A stretch of DNA of 64,000 bases from Clavelina lepadiformis (GCF_947623445.1 NC_135244.1:14012860-14076859); one strand, 5' to 3'. Shown: positions 43,001 through 62,684, counted from the stretch's first letter. Notes: generated from the letters alone by a model not told the origin. Made by a program: numbers and translations.

Positions 43001-44429
43001 TGGAAATACTGGGTCACGGATCAAATCACGTATTTGGGGGCCAACAAATATTCCAGCTCTCAGTTTAGCATCACTTGGTATTGCACCAAATTTTTCTTTT
43101 ATATGCAGGAATCCATCTCCATTGAAATCCATTGCCTTCACAAATTGTTTGATCAGGCCCATTTTAATGTGAAGTGGTGGCAAGTACACTTTGCTCGGAT
43201 CAATTAGGGGTTGGCACTTAACATTATATCTTCCAACAATGTAGTCCGTTCTCATTGGCCATTCAGTTGTGTCATAGTGGTTTGCATCGTCTCGACTGTC
43301 CCACAAACAGAGAAAGCACATATGCTTGGTGTAACCCAACTGCAATCCGAGCAAAAGTGACACAACTTTAAGGTCTCCACATATGTTCCCCCCCCTCTAT
43401 AGTCATGGCCAAGAACATTCAAGAATGCATTAATTGTGAAAAGATAGAACATTGCATTTACAAAATAATGTCAATATTAATCTTACATAACATGCATTGT
43501 GACATAATATGACCAACAATTCGCTGGGAAAGAAAATTGCACAATACCTTGTACTGTAGAACCTTATAATATAGTGCTAATCAATGCAAAATCCGAATTT
43601 CGTGAATTTTCATATCTTGAAAACCTGACGTGATAGACCAATTCTGATTTCAGATTTGGAATCAGCGTCCCAAAGTTAGTCTAGGCAGTTTATTTTCATT
43701 TGAGGAATAATTTTGCTGTTGTCCAGTGTAATCGATTTGGATGCACATCAAGGCAATGGTTATGCACGTGATTTTATGGATTATGAAAATGTCTACATTT
43801 TGGATGTTTTTAACAGAAATATATATCCTCATGATGGCTATGCAAAAACTGCCATTAAAAGGTAGTTGAAGTTTCTGGTTTCAGTAGAGTCTAAGATGCT
43901 TTGTGGTAATTAAGCATGACTATTTCGATGACAATACGTTCCTATATTTACACATAGGAAAGTTGAACTTCGTTCTTATGTAAGTGATGTGGAATATTTG
44001 CAACTGGTTGAGCAACATACCTCAGAAGCTCTTGCTGAGTTTAATCCAGATTTAATAGTGTATAATGCAGGTACCGATATCTTGGATGGTGATCCTCTAG
44101 GCTGCCTCAGCATTTCACCCACAGTAAGTTATAGATCAATTCAAAACTGCAAGTAAGTAAATTCTTGCAGGCAGTCTTGAATAATTAATCATGTTGTAAT
44201 CATGAATGGCTATTTGAATATAAAAAGTTATATACATCTTTGGCATAAGCATTTCTACAATGTTTTACTGCAGGGAATTATTAAAAGAGACCATTTGGTG
44301 TTTTCATGTGCAAGAAAGAAAAATATTCCTATCGTCATGCTCACTTCAGGAGGTTACCAGCGAACCACGGCTCGTATTATTGCTGACTCCATTCTTTCTT
44401 TGCACAGTGATGGTTTAATACCCAGATAA
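37004..44429 (+). CDS. HDAC11: Histone deacetylase 11, exon 4 split by a transposon
   Basis: HDAC11 is the class IV zinc deacylase. Coding exons: 37004-37148, 39562-39662, 41854-42090, 42291-42330 plus 43732-43861 (one exon broken by the element 42331-43728), 43958-44123, 44274-44429. With the TAA duplication counted once the frame is exact (975 nt, 324 aa; human about 347). Motifs follow the family: WPILYHKDYNISFFGMEKMHPFD, GGGFHHC (catalytic His pair at 42025-42030), DLDAHQGNG (zinc ligands at 43740-43748), NAGTDIL (ligand Asp at 44076), SGGY (44355). The ATG at 37004 follows an acceptor-like TTTATGCAG and matches the human N-terminal length; an in-frame ATG at 36962 is the alternative. Read straight through, translation enters the element and stops at 42405-42407, before the zinc site. 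This haplotype would therefore give no active enzyme unless the insert is removed. Confidence 0.93.
38303..38782. mobile_element. hAT-type element in HDAC11 intron 1, 480 bp
   Basis: The ends CATAAGTGGGCAATACC and the complement of CAGAGTTGGGCAGTC are imperfectly matched. Flanking 8-mers GTAATATG (38295-38302) and GTAATATT (38783-38790) differ at one position. The interior is packed with GGTACT/AGTACC words. It belongs with the element at 54393-54775. Confidence 0.8.
42331..43728 (-). mobile_element. CACTR-ended transposon inserted in HDAC11 exon 4, 1398 bp
   Basis: The ends are CACTGGACAACA and TGTTGTCCAGTG, a perfect 12-bp inverted repeat. Similarity continues imperfectly inward for about 150 bp with shared words (TATTCCTC, CCTAGACTAA, GCTGATTCC, CACGTCA). 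The target duplication is TAA (42328-42330 and 43729-43731). CACTR ends with a 3-bp duplication are typical of the CACTA/EnSpm group. A TAA duplication alone would also fit PIF/Harbinger. The element encodes one protein on the minus strand (42632-43363 plus decayed upstream sequence). Confidence 0.88.
42632..43363 (-). CDS. Transposon-encoded protein of an uncharacterised family (C-terminal part)
   Basis: The open frame has 243 residues from the first Met. The homologous frame continues upstream through an ICGDLKVVS-type stretch to an in-frame TAG beside an eight-G run near 43390, where a frameshift is likely. Visible motifs: CFLCLWDSRDD (Cys-x2-Cys), YLPPLHIKMGLIKQFVKAM, GPQIR, and SDEHGERFHQDI. 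The same series occurs in the copy at 51233-51772. Proteins of this type are familiar as repeated uncharacterised predictions in invertebrate genomes. The pairing of a D, a C-x2-C, an H and a D/E-rich block recalls the RNase-H-fold transposases of CACTA-type elements, but this is inference. Its lone position between matched terminal repeats supports a transposon protein rather than a host gene. Confidence 0.75.
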   Translation of the reverse strand: MSLLLGLQLGYTKHMCFLCLWDSRDDANHYDTTEWPMRTDYIVGRYNVKCQPLIDPSKVYLPPLHIKMGLIKQFVKAMDFNGDGFLHIKEKFGAIPSDAKLRAGIFVGPQIRDLIRDPVFPSKLNSIELKAWNAFVQIVQNFLGKYRAENYSELVDNLLESYREMGCRMSVKLHFLHSHLEFFPPNLGDVSDEHGERFHQDISVMESRYRGRFNPNMMGDYCWFLQRETDTEHTRKSKCIKHF

Positions 44430-44548
44430 TCTGTTTACTGCATGTTTTCTTGTTGTTCTTCATTTTTCAATTCCTTTTTTCAAAAGAATTTAATATATTT
44501 GTGACTGGCCATTGCTTTAGTGTCATTGTAAATATACGTCTTGTAAAT

Positions 44549-44554
44549 AATAAA
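44549..44554 (+). terminator. HDAC11 polyadenylation signal AATAAA
   Basis: AATAAA lies 120 bases past the HDAC11 stop codon, a usual distance for a short 3' untranslated region. Confidence 0.6.
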
Positions 44555-44893
44555 TTATTTTATCTGAGGTTATTATGCCGGTTTAATTAAAATAGCTTGA
44601 GATTTTATGTGTTTATGTTATTCTGTTTCTTAAAAGAAAACCAGCTGTGTCAGTGCTACTGAAAACTAGTAACTGCTTTGCTTGTTTATCACTTAACAAG
44701 GTATTTTTGATACAAATGCCTTTTAAATAATTATAGCTCTGAAATAGTGATTGTGGTGGGATTTGTTTCATGAATTTGTCAAATCTGTTTTGTATTCCAC
44801 TGAATGTTTCTCTAATCCATTGGCATATGGGTTATAGCACCTCGCCTTACATTTCCTTATATGGTCTTATCACTTGGGTTAGTTGCCCTAGAG

Positions 44894-45364
44894 CAGGGGT
44901 GGCCAGACCTGCTTCATGCTCGAGCCGCATATAACAAATTCCAGTTTTAAAAGAGCCACAACACAAACACAATAAAAAACACGAATTTATTCACTCACAA
45001 CGAAGTGTAGCTATTGATAAACATTAGTGCTGCGTGGTGATACTATGAGTCTCCACCTGGGCTTCACCAACTCTTTTTGCAATTATTAGTATAACCGTAA
45101 CCAAGACTTAAAACTAGGTCAGCCCCGACGTACAGCTTCAATCTGACAGTTTACTTAACTACAGTGTACAAGTTAGCACACTTCTGTACAATAATGTACT
45201 TTTTGGAGTGTAATTTGATTATTACTAACAATGAGTCCATTGTTACTACGTGTGATAGAACGCATTGTTTCATAATCTGATCAAACAACTCGTCTAGACC
45301 GGGAAAATGCATGTCTAATTCAACAATGCTAATTCATTAAAGAACCGCAGTTTGGCCACCCCTG
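44894..45364. mobile_element. hAT-type element between HDAC11 and RIBC2, 471 bp
   Basis: The ends CAGGGGTGGCCA and TGGCCACCCCTG are a perfect inverted repeat. The perfect 8-bp duplication CCCTAGAG flanks it (44886-44893 and 45365-45372). It has no coding capacity. It sits in the short gap between two convergent genes. Confidence 0.92.
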
Positions 45365-45407
45365 CCCTAGAGGAACAAATGCACTGGATAAGCGATTAAA
45401 TGTGATA

Positions 45408-45413
45408 TTTATT
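45408..45413 (-). terminator. RIBC2 polyadenylation signal
   Basis: AATAAA on the minus strand (TTTATT here) lies about 75 bases past the RIBC2 stop codon. Confidence 0.55.
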
Positions 45414-45486
45414 ACAAATGCACTTTACAAAGTAGCTAGTTATAATTTGCAAGATTAAAGCAAAAAATAAGTTTAGACGAAATAAT

Positions 45487-54392
<8,906 letters not shown>

Positions 54393-54775
54393 CAGTGGGC
54401 AGTTCGAACTTTGCAAGGACTGTCGGTAACGGTACCAGTACTGATACTTTGCAAAAACTATACCCACAGTTCCGGTATTCAGTACTATTTCTAAAAAGTA
54501 GTAAGGTACTTTAACGGTAGGCTACTCGGTACCAGTACTTTTTGTACAGTGGACCCTTTTGCAAGTGCAATTTTTACCGATACTATGACCCCACTAAAGG
54601 TTACTCCAGGGCAAAAAATATGCCAGTTTACTCTTTGCGACTTTATTAGACATTTGTAGATTAAAAAGAACAAAAAACGCTAAAATTGGACTCAGGAACC
54701 GGAACGGTTTCGGTACCGAAAAAATACCGCGATACAGTAATACGGAACTTTAGTACGGCGGTACTGCCCACCTTG
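54393..54775. mobile_element. hAT-type element of the GGTACT family, 383 bp
   Basis: The ends CAGTGGGCAGT and the complement of CAAGGTGGGCAGT are similar to the element at 38303-38782. The same GGTACCAGTACTG-type words fill the interior. Flanking 8-mers AGTAAAAG and GCTATAAG match at only five of eight positions, so the duplication is decayed or the boundary slightly wrong. Confidence 0.6.
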
Positions 54776-54872
54776 GCTATAAGATCACTGTTGTCAACAC
54801 CTTTTGAAGCCCTCTGGCTTTCCTGTTCTTTAATTGTTTTTTAGCATATTATTTTGATTTTGGTAACCATTA

Positions 54873-55180
54873 GAAGTGCGAGCTCATTTACATGAACGTG
54901 ATGGGAGTTTGATTCGTTCGGTGAACTCTGTTTGTTTGTAGAAGTGCGAGCTCATTTACATGAACGTGATGGGAGTTTGATTCATTCTGTGAACTATGTT
55001 TGTTTGTAGAAGTGCGAGCTCATTTACATGAACTTGATGGGAGTTTGATTCATTCCATGAACTCTGTTTGCTGGTAGAAGTGCGAGCTCATTTACATGAA
55101 CATGATGGGAGTTTGATTCATTCCATGAACTCTGTTTGCTGGTAGAAGTGCGAGCTCATATACATGAACGTGATGGAAGT
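54873..55180. repeat. Minisatellite, 68-bp unit, about 4.5 copies
   Basis: Units begin GAAGTGCGAGCTCATTTACA at 54873, 54941, 55009, 55077 and 55145, an exact 68-bp spacing. Copies differ at a few positions (for example AACGTG, AACTTG, AACATG). The last copy is partial. The strict period and low divergence suggest recent expansion. Confidence 0.95.
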
Positions 55181-55189
55181 TAAAATATT

Positions 55190-56848
55190 TGCCATGAATA
55201 TTCGTTTGGGTTCGCCATCTCCTTAGACTCCTTCATTGTCACAAATGTAGGCTATAACGTGCCTAAGGTAACTTTCTCCTAGAAAATCTTCTGCGAATGC
55301 TAAATTGGCTGTCTTCAATATGTATATGTGACATTAACTTTACAGTACTTTTATTTCAAAGTATTTGAAAAATGTTTTACAATTTACATCCCAAATGGAA
55401 TTTCTTAAAAGCATTTAAATACAACAATAATCTTAAATAATTTTAGCAAAAACACTGATCAAACAAGAAACAATTCTTTACCAAGAGTTGTGACTTTAAC
55501 ATGATTTTTCATACATAAAGCCGAACACTGTAAATTTGTATAGTCTAGATCACTGTACAGTGGATATATCATGCAAATAAAAGTGGGATGTGTACTAAAG
55601 TATGTGAGAAAGTATATAAAGCCCACGTAATTATTTGCATGTTCACCAGCAAAAACTGTTATGATTTCATTAAAAGTACACATCATAACAAATGGAACAT
55701 GACTTTAGATTACACAAATCTAGGGCAAAGAAATACGAACCACTACTGTTACATTACAAAAACTACTTTCAATTCAGCGCCGCACGCTGCTTTGCATGAT
55801 CTCTTGTCACTTTACTGAAGATATCACAAAGCAATGAGATCACAAAGAGAGCATACATTTAAAGGGCAAAAACAAAAGATGGACACAATAAAAACACACA
55901 CAAAAGTTTAGTAAAATTGATTACATTATGTTTTATTTACGCTGTAAACATATGAGATGCTAAAAGCACTGGTGGGTTTCAGAAAATTCAGCAACCAGTT
56001 CTATGAAACTTTGTAAATATCAGTAACTGTAATGAAACAACTGACACTCTGCAACATTTTAACAATTGGTTTGTTCACTTCAGTAACCAACTTGTGTGAA
56101 CTGGTAGAATTCCACGACTGTTTTAAAGAAATAAACAGAAAGTATCTTCGAGCAGTAATGCATACGATCATGTACAAAGTAACATACTCTGCAAGTTTTT
56201 TTTTGAAAATATAAACCGGTAATTTTACAATAGATGCATGCCATCAATAGTCTTATTCACATCTTTTTCTGCCAAAATAGTTGTTTGTCTTTTGTTTGCA
56301 GCAGCAAAATTCCAAGCCCTACTTAGGGTGTTGAACTAGCAACTTAAAATACTAAGAAAGAATGTACAGCAACTAAGAATTTAAAACATAGAATAGGCGA
56401 ATTGCATTAGCTCCGATAAGTACTAATTAGCAGTTACATTTGCAGGGTAAAATAAGCACAGCAACATTATAATGAATGAAATATAAAATGAAAACAAAGA
56501 AACTATTAAACAAGGCATTAGGTACTGGCATGAAAAAGGAACTTTAAATTTAACTAGCTAGCTAAGACAATGCCTAGCACTATAAGTAACACATTATTCA
56601 CTACTTCGTTATGTATTTTTCTCATTATAAAAACTCACAGATAGCTTCCGAGTTAAACTTGTCAATCATATTAATTTAAAAAACAATGTCTTCCATTAAA
56701 TTGCAGCAAACTGTTTGTGTAGCATATAAACAATAATGTAGAACAATGCATTTTGGTGATGATCAGTAATGTAAAAATGCAAAAAAAAACATATTTAAAA
56801 GAACTATTTAACAAAACAATGGCCTGTATTTAGACAGGTGGTCAATAT
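55190..56848. other. JAK 3' flank, no other gene
   Basis: This probably contains the JAK 3' untranslated region in its right-hand part. No other feature is recognised. Confidence 0.45.
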
Positions 56849-59800
56849 TTAAACTGGTGGCCTTCCATTACCTGTATCATGTTGCCTTTTCAATACATCA
56901 AACTGTCTTTGAAGGTCTTCAAAGTTAGTTCTTCTCTCAGGCTCATATTCCCAACATTTTTCCATCTCCCTGTAAACAGCATCAGGACATTGACTGGGTT
57001 TACGAAGCCGCTCACCACGCTGTAAAAGATCATGCAATACTGACAAATTGTGATGATTGAGAGACTGCAACTCGTATGACGGCCTTTGACCATAGGAGAA
57101 CATTTCCCAAAGTGTGATGCCAAATGACCAAACATCAGACTGGAAGGAATGGCGTGAATTTGGTCCATCGTTCAGCAAACATTCTGGGGCATACCACTGA
57201 GCTGGAAATGCTTGTGGATTTCCGACATAACATTCACTATTGGCTTTCAGGATTCGTGATAAACCAAAATCTGATATTTTTACATAAGGTGGGGTATCAT
57301 GAGAATCTTGAGCAAGCAAAATATTTCGTAAGGCAAGATCCCTATGAACCAAACGCTTTTCTTGCAATGCCAACATCCCTTGAGCAATTTGGCTGGCAAA
57401 CTTTAAAAGCAATGGGTGCAGTGTACTCAAGCGAACACGTTTATTTTTCTGTTTTGACAAAAACTGAGCTAGAGATCCAAGGGGCAAGTACTCCATTACA
57501 ATACGTAAAGATGGTTCAGCAATACCCTGCAACTTAACAACGTATTTGTTGTTGATTCTGCGCATTGTCTCAATTTCATTGTTGAACTCTTGTGTTGTTT
57601 TAGGATTACTTTTTTCTTTTAATGTTTTGACAGCAACCTGTTCTGTCCTACCATTATGATATCTGTCATAGTAGTAGAGCTCCACTAATCCAAAATTTCC
57701 AGCTCCTAGTTCCTTTATTTTGACTAACATCTCATCCTGGTAACTATTAAGATCAGGTACAGTTGTACCGGATTCAATTAAGCTTTTGGACTGTGAAGGT
57801 ACTTGAGCAACAAAGTCATCAGGAAGCAATTCTCCAAATTCACGCAGAATTCTCTTGAATGATGGTCTTTTGGTTGGCTCGTTACACCAGCAGTCTCTGA
57901 TCAAACTGGAAATTCTTCCTTCACAAAGAGCTTCAGGTATATCCATAACATGCTGTGTCAAATATCTCTGTTTAAGTTCATCCGTAAGGCAGTATGCATC
58001 TGCACTTTGCACTTCACGAGACCATTGACATATTTCACATATTGTTGTTGCAAAACTCCATTTATCTGCATTTACAGTTGGTTTCCATTCAAGTGGGCGA
58101 GTGCTTCCTATCTTGCAAAACTCAAAAGCAAGCCAAGGTGCTGGCAACACTGGTTGAGGAATATTATTTCTTATAGTTTCAGTGCGTACACCAGGATCAC
58201 TTAACTTAATGTGGGGCCACGGTGAGTTATGCCATAATAATATGTTTTTACCACGAATACTGCCGTGTGGACATTCTTTATCCTCCATGAATGTGCAAGC
58301 ATGGGCGAGCTGCCAAATGACATACCAAAACCACTTTTCACATTCTTGCCTAGAAGTTTGTTTGAAGTGCTCTATGATCGATCCTAGTGGAACATATTCC
58401 AAAACCATCATGTTCTTCATCATTCCAATCTGCTGAACAATGTAGTCATTCTTGAGAAAATTTAGCATAAACATTGCCTCCTGGAACGAATCATCAACAT
58501 GGGCAGACTTTTCAACATCAAAAACCTTTTTGAGAACTACTTTATGACCTTTGTTTTCTTTGTTAGCATATAACATGACTTCTGTGAATTTACCGCATCC
58601 CAAATGTTGAAGAAATGTGTAATCTTTCTGTATAAGAAATACTGTGGGTTTTGAAATCCCATTTGACTGCTCTGTGTCAACTGTATGCTTGACATGATCA
58701 TCTGATGACCTGCAGATTACCAGGTTAGACTTCTCCTTGCCATTAGGGTGTATGCATCTATTTATTCTAAATGGAACTTCATGAGCATGGTCTGCAGATC
58801 TGTAGGCATCCAACAAAGAGGAAAGATTTTGATATATGTGTGATGGGCCGTCTCCGTAAATACCTAAAAGACCATTTTCTCTATTTAACTTGTAATTTCT
58901 GATCTCAATGTTTGGCCGACACAGCACTACAGTATTCATAAAATATTCATCATACGATTCAACACTTTCCCTCAAAAAGCAGTCACCAAGTTGAATGGAA
59001 GATTGTTTTCTAATAATTTCCTCTGCATGCGCACTGGTTACTGGGCCATGACAAAAGCACTCTAATCTTTGGATCAATGATGGCGAGCAAATCTCTCTGC
59101 ATAGAAAATGGTCTGCATCTGTCAGCAACTGATAGTAACCATCAATACATGATGCCAAATTTTCAGCTTCAACAGAAGATGCTAAACATAAGCTGAGCAA
59201 TGTTCCATTCATCTTGCTTAAATTGACCAAGAAGATATGCTCATTGTTTTCATCAGAATGCTGTCGAATGCTGAGACTTGTAATATCCTGGAAGTCACAC
59301 CAACGTTCCTTTTCTCCAGATTTGTCAACTTTCATTATCCCACAATTAGGACCCACAATGATCTTTGTGCAATCCTCACAAAAACCAGATTTGGAAACAA
59401 TGTTGTACATTTCAAAGCAGTCAAAACCAACCACCATCTCAAGATTACGAAGGTATTTGCTGTGAAAGTATGCTGCACTCCTCTGAGTATTTGCTGAACC
59501 TGCCATGGTCTCAGATAAGTGATGAAGGTAATGTTTAAATTTCCTGCGTACTCTAAATCGATTACAGAAATGCATTGATCTTAACTCTGTTTGGCAATAT
59601 TCAGGAAGTAATTTCTTGAAACGTTTGATTTGATTCTCCATAGCATGTAAGTCACGATCTTTTTCATGAGCCAGACGTAGTATATCTACCACAGCTACTC
59701 CAAGAGCAGCTGCCATCTTATCTGTGCATGAATCACTGATTGGAAATTTTCCTTGCAAAAAGTCGGATCGTCGTTGATGAAAAAGGTAGGTTATGACTTT

Positions 59801-60187
59801 GTCAGTCATCACAGGCTTGCAGGAGCCATTGTATGACGAATATCGATGTGCTTGTTCAGTTAAATTATTAGCTTCACTGTGAAATGAAAAACGAACTCGA
59901 AATTCTACATTTATGTTTTGTTTATTTGATGTTCGTAAGTATTCTTCAAGGGTCAAACAAGGTTTTAACCAAAACTCTGTTGCAGTATCACGCAAGGCGA
60001 ACAAAGTAAAGTAAGTTGGAGCAATGTCACATTCTTTTGCACATTTTTTACAAACTGCATCAAATGACGTTGAAGAGGGTTCTTCAAATGTTAGCGATGA
60101 AAAGTCTGACAGCAGTTGTTGTAAACTGGCATCACTTTGGTGCTCATCGTTAACACGACAATATATTTTAATTATTATTTTTATCAT
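56849..60187 (-). CDS. JAK: Janus kinase (JAK) tyrosine kinase, single exon
   Basis: JAKs bind cytokine-receptor tails and phosphorylate STATs. The 1112-residue frame has the full layout: FERM (about 1-355), SH2-like (about 378-475, with R406 of CFLRES in the phosphotyrosine pocket), JH2 pseudokinase (about 523-795) and JH1 kinase (about 820-1105). JH2 has HGSIRGKN (641-648) for HRD and DPG (664-666) for DFG, both JAK trademarks. JH1 is intact: GAGNFG (828-833), K854, E871, HRDLALRN (948-955), DFG (973-975), APE (1000-1002). The activation loop reads SECYVGN, so the tandem EYY of vertebrate JAKs is C986-Y987. A TAA two codons upstream of the ATG closes the frame. No intron interrupts it, unlike the multi-exon genes nearby. 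Confidence 0.96.
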   Translation of the reverse strand: MIKIIIKIYCRVNDEHQSDASLQQLLSDFSSLTFEEPSSTSFDAVCKKCAKECDIAPTYFTLFALRDTATEFWLKPCLTLEEYLRTSNKQNINVEFRVRFSFHSEANNLTEQAHRYSSYNGSCKPVMTDKVITYLFHQRRSDFLQGKFPISDSCTDKMAAALGVAVVDILRLAHEKDRDLHAMENQIKRFKKLLPEYCQTELRSMHFCNRFRVRRKFKHYLHHLSETMAGSANTQRSAAYFHSKYLRNLEMVVGFDCFEMYNIVSKSGFCEDCTKIIVGPNCGIMKVDKSGEKERWCDFQDITSLSIRQHSDENNEHIFLVNLSKMNGTLLSLCLASSVEAENLASCIDGYYQLLTDADHFLCREICSPSLIQRLECFCHGPVTSAHAEEIIRKQSSIQLGDCFLRESVESYDEYFMNTVVLCRPNIEIRNYKLNRENGLLGIYGDGPSHIYQNLSSLLDAYRSADHAHEVPFRINRCIHPNGKEKSNLVICRSSDDHVKHTVDTEQSNGISKPTVFLIQKDYTFLQHLGCGKFTEVMLYANKENKGHKVVLKKVFDVEKSAHVDDSFQEAMFMLNFLKNDYIVQQIGMMKNMMVLEYVPLGSIIEHFKQTSRQECEKWFWYVIWQLAHACTFMEDKECPHGSIRGKNILLWHNSPWPHIKLSDPGVRTETIRNNIPQPVLPAPWLAFEFCKIGSTRPLEWKPTVNADKWSFATTICEICQWSREVQSADAYCLTDELKQRYLTQHVMDIPEALCEGRISSLIRDCWCNEPTKRPSFKRILREFGELLPDDFVAQVPSQSKSLIESGTTVPDLNSYQDEMLVKIKELGAGNFGLVELYYYDRYHNGRTEQVAVKTLKEKSNPKTTQEFNNEIETMRRINNKYVVKLQGIAEPSLRIVMEYLPLGSLAQFLSKQKNKRVRLSTLHPLLLKFASQIAQGMLALQEKRLVHRDLALRNILLAQDSHDTPPYVKISDFGLSRILKANSECYVGNPQAFPAQWYAPECLLNDGPNSRHSFQSDVWSFGITLWEMFSYGQRPSYELQSLNHHNLSVLHDLLQRGERLRKPSQCPDAVYREMEKCWEYEPERRTNFEDLQRQFDVLKRQHDTGNGRPPV

Positions 60188-62684
60188 GACTTACTTTTAC
60201 TTAAAAACTTGAAAGTTACTTAGAGAAAAAATCTGAGAATGTTGAATTTTTAAAATTTGCTGCTGTTTTTAGAATTTTATGTAATTGTATTGTAATTATT
60301 GTAATTGTTAACGAAGCAAACAGTTTTTACACATTAATATTGTGCATGCAACACTCACTTAAATAGAAAAACATAAATGCAACATATAGCATTTGTGTTT
60401 TGTTGCAGTCGATATAAGCTGAACAGGTTTTTAAGTTTCTGAACCGCATTAATTTTACCACAATATTTAAAGGTTGGTCTGAAAATTTAAACAACACTTA
60501 AATAAACTTACTTCTAGTGTTGTAACCATCTAATAATTGAATCTGTAAGCTAAATAAATTCAAGAGACTATCAAGCTTACTTAATAAAAGTTCCATTCAA
60601 CTTCTAACTTAACTGCTAAAAATCTTTAGTGTAGCTACCGTATTTTCTTGATTAAAAGCTGCCCTTAAATAGAAGCCACACAAAATGAGTGAAAATAAAA
60701 AAACAGTCGCCACCCTTGGTTAAAAGCAGCAATGAAGAATGCGATAATATTACTTTACTGAAAGTCACTTACACGCATGAACTTCTCCGATAGGTCCAAT
60801 CTTCTGTTGATCTGATTAAAAAGTGGACTGATTGAAACCGCACAAAATGATCAATTGAAAATACAAAATTTTCAATTCGACTTCAATTTGAAAAAATACA
60901 GTCTTTCCAGCTCGTGGCTCATATTTTTTGTTTGGCGTACCCAAGATCTTCATGGAAACAGCCATGCTGGATACTCTGCAGTCTGGCTACTCAGGTGACA
61001 ACTTGGAAAGGGTTTATTTATGGACATCCATGCCATGATGTTATAGTAATCATTTCAATGCAACGCACACCAGCATAACCTCAGAAACGTCTTTTAAAGT
61101 TAAAAACATTGACTTGATTCGAGTCACAGCTAAATTAACTTGAATCAAATTGATTTGATTCTCAAGAGTAAGAAAATGGCCTAATGACTTGGTTACACAA
61201 ACCTGTTGACACATCGTTTACCCCAACATAATTTAGCGGTTACGGCAATTAATAGGCTTACTTATGGCATAGCCTGGAGCTGCACATATAACATTTTTTT
61301 TAAATAACCTAAGCCTAGCTATATGACGTCAATTCTTGAACCATTTTGTTTGCTAAGCCAATTAAGGCTTATCCTAGAGCCCTAGACCTATCGATACATA
61401 GCCTAGGCAATCTCAAGTTGCTGTCTTGCCCTTTCATATCTGAAACAGCTGGATATAGCCTATTAAAAAAGTACAAAACCACCTCAAATGGCCGAGTTTG
61501 ACATCATCATGGGGCTCATCGTTCTAAGACGTCAACAAAAAACTGACCTCCCTACGGGATTGTCGGGGACGCGGAAAATGACGGCAAACATTGTCTCCTT
61601 TAAAAATTGTAAAGTATATGTGGGCCTATTAATTGTATTATGAATATAAATAAATAAAATGTAAAATATATCTACTATTTTAGACTACGAAGGATTAATT
61701 ACCGATACTGCTTTTGATCACTAGTCAGTGAAACAATTATTATATTACCAAACATTACAGGTAGGCCTACTAAGTTTAATAGACTTGTGGCGGTCAGTGC
61801 CACAGAAATATCCCAGACCTAAATTTATTTGTTTTCAAAAGACGAAATTAGACTTGTACTTTAAATTTTTACTTCTGTGTGGTCTTCCGTGTTCTTAATT
61901 AACTTCGTTTTTGTCAGGTAGTTTCATATGTGCACTTGTTACAGAGAAGGTCGTTTTATATTTTTTGATTTGCCGAACGTTGAAGTTACACTTTTACTTA
62001 GTTCCGTGTGCTCTCTGGGAAGGACAGCCAGCCTTCTCGAAGAGTCATGGGGAGTCAGAAGTTTCAATTAATATACATTCAGTTCACGTTATACGCTACA
62101 GACTTAACTTAAATATGATAGGCTTGTGAGGGTTACGTCACGAGTCATGGGTTGTTTTCTAAATGCTGAAATTTTATTTTGGGATTTTACAATTGAGTTG
62201 TTGACCAAACTTAAATTCTCCTTAATGACATTCAGATAAATTACCTCGCTTGAACTGGTGTGCCATATAAATACTGTTGCTATGTTTGCAATCTTTCCTT
62301 TTACCCTTTACCGTTTTACGTTATCGATTTCACTGGTTACTACTGCGCAATGTAGGCCTAACATTCAGTAAGCTTTGCCCGAAGGTGAAAGCCTTTGTGT
62401 CTAATAATAAATAAAATGGGAACTTTATCATTTAGTAATATGCATAGACAGAATTTAAGAAACTAACAGCATTGTCACGCCGTTCGAGAAGTGAGAACTC
62501 ATATCAGTGAGTCAGAAGAAAAACAAGATATTAACTCAACCATTCTCGCTTTTATTTGTCATAGGCTTACGCAACTTTTAGCCTGCAACTTCAGTTTAAA
62601 ACTCAATTTTAATAACCGGTTGTCATTGCTTTTGTTTTAGCGTTACTTTTACTTCCGGTAAATTAATAATTTGAGCTAAACGAT
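60188..62684. other. JAK upstream flank, gene-free
   Basis: No gene is recognised. TGTGGCGGTCAGTGCCACA at about 61788 resembles the start of the probable LTR at 62685, but no matching end was found. Confidence 0.45.

Noticed and set aside
42321..43726. The HDAC11 insertion acting as a new spliced intron
   Set aside because: A GT at 42321 and a CAG ending at 43726 exist, but joining them adds one base and shifts frame. No phase-2 GT exists in the left exon half to fix it.
57124..57537. 137-codon plus-strand open frame inside JAK
   Set aside because: It is the antisense shadow of the JAK kinase domain.
60640..60760. TACCGTATTTTCTTGATTAAAAG segment resembling a dispersed repeat end
   Set aside because: No matching second end or target duplication was found, so it is not called as an element.
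61911..62129. 72-codon frame upstream of JAK as a 5' exon
   Set aside because: It is on the opposite strand to JAK, has no family resemblance, and the JAK frame is already closed by an in-frame stop.
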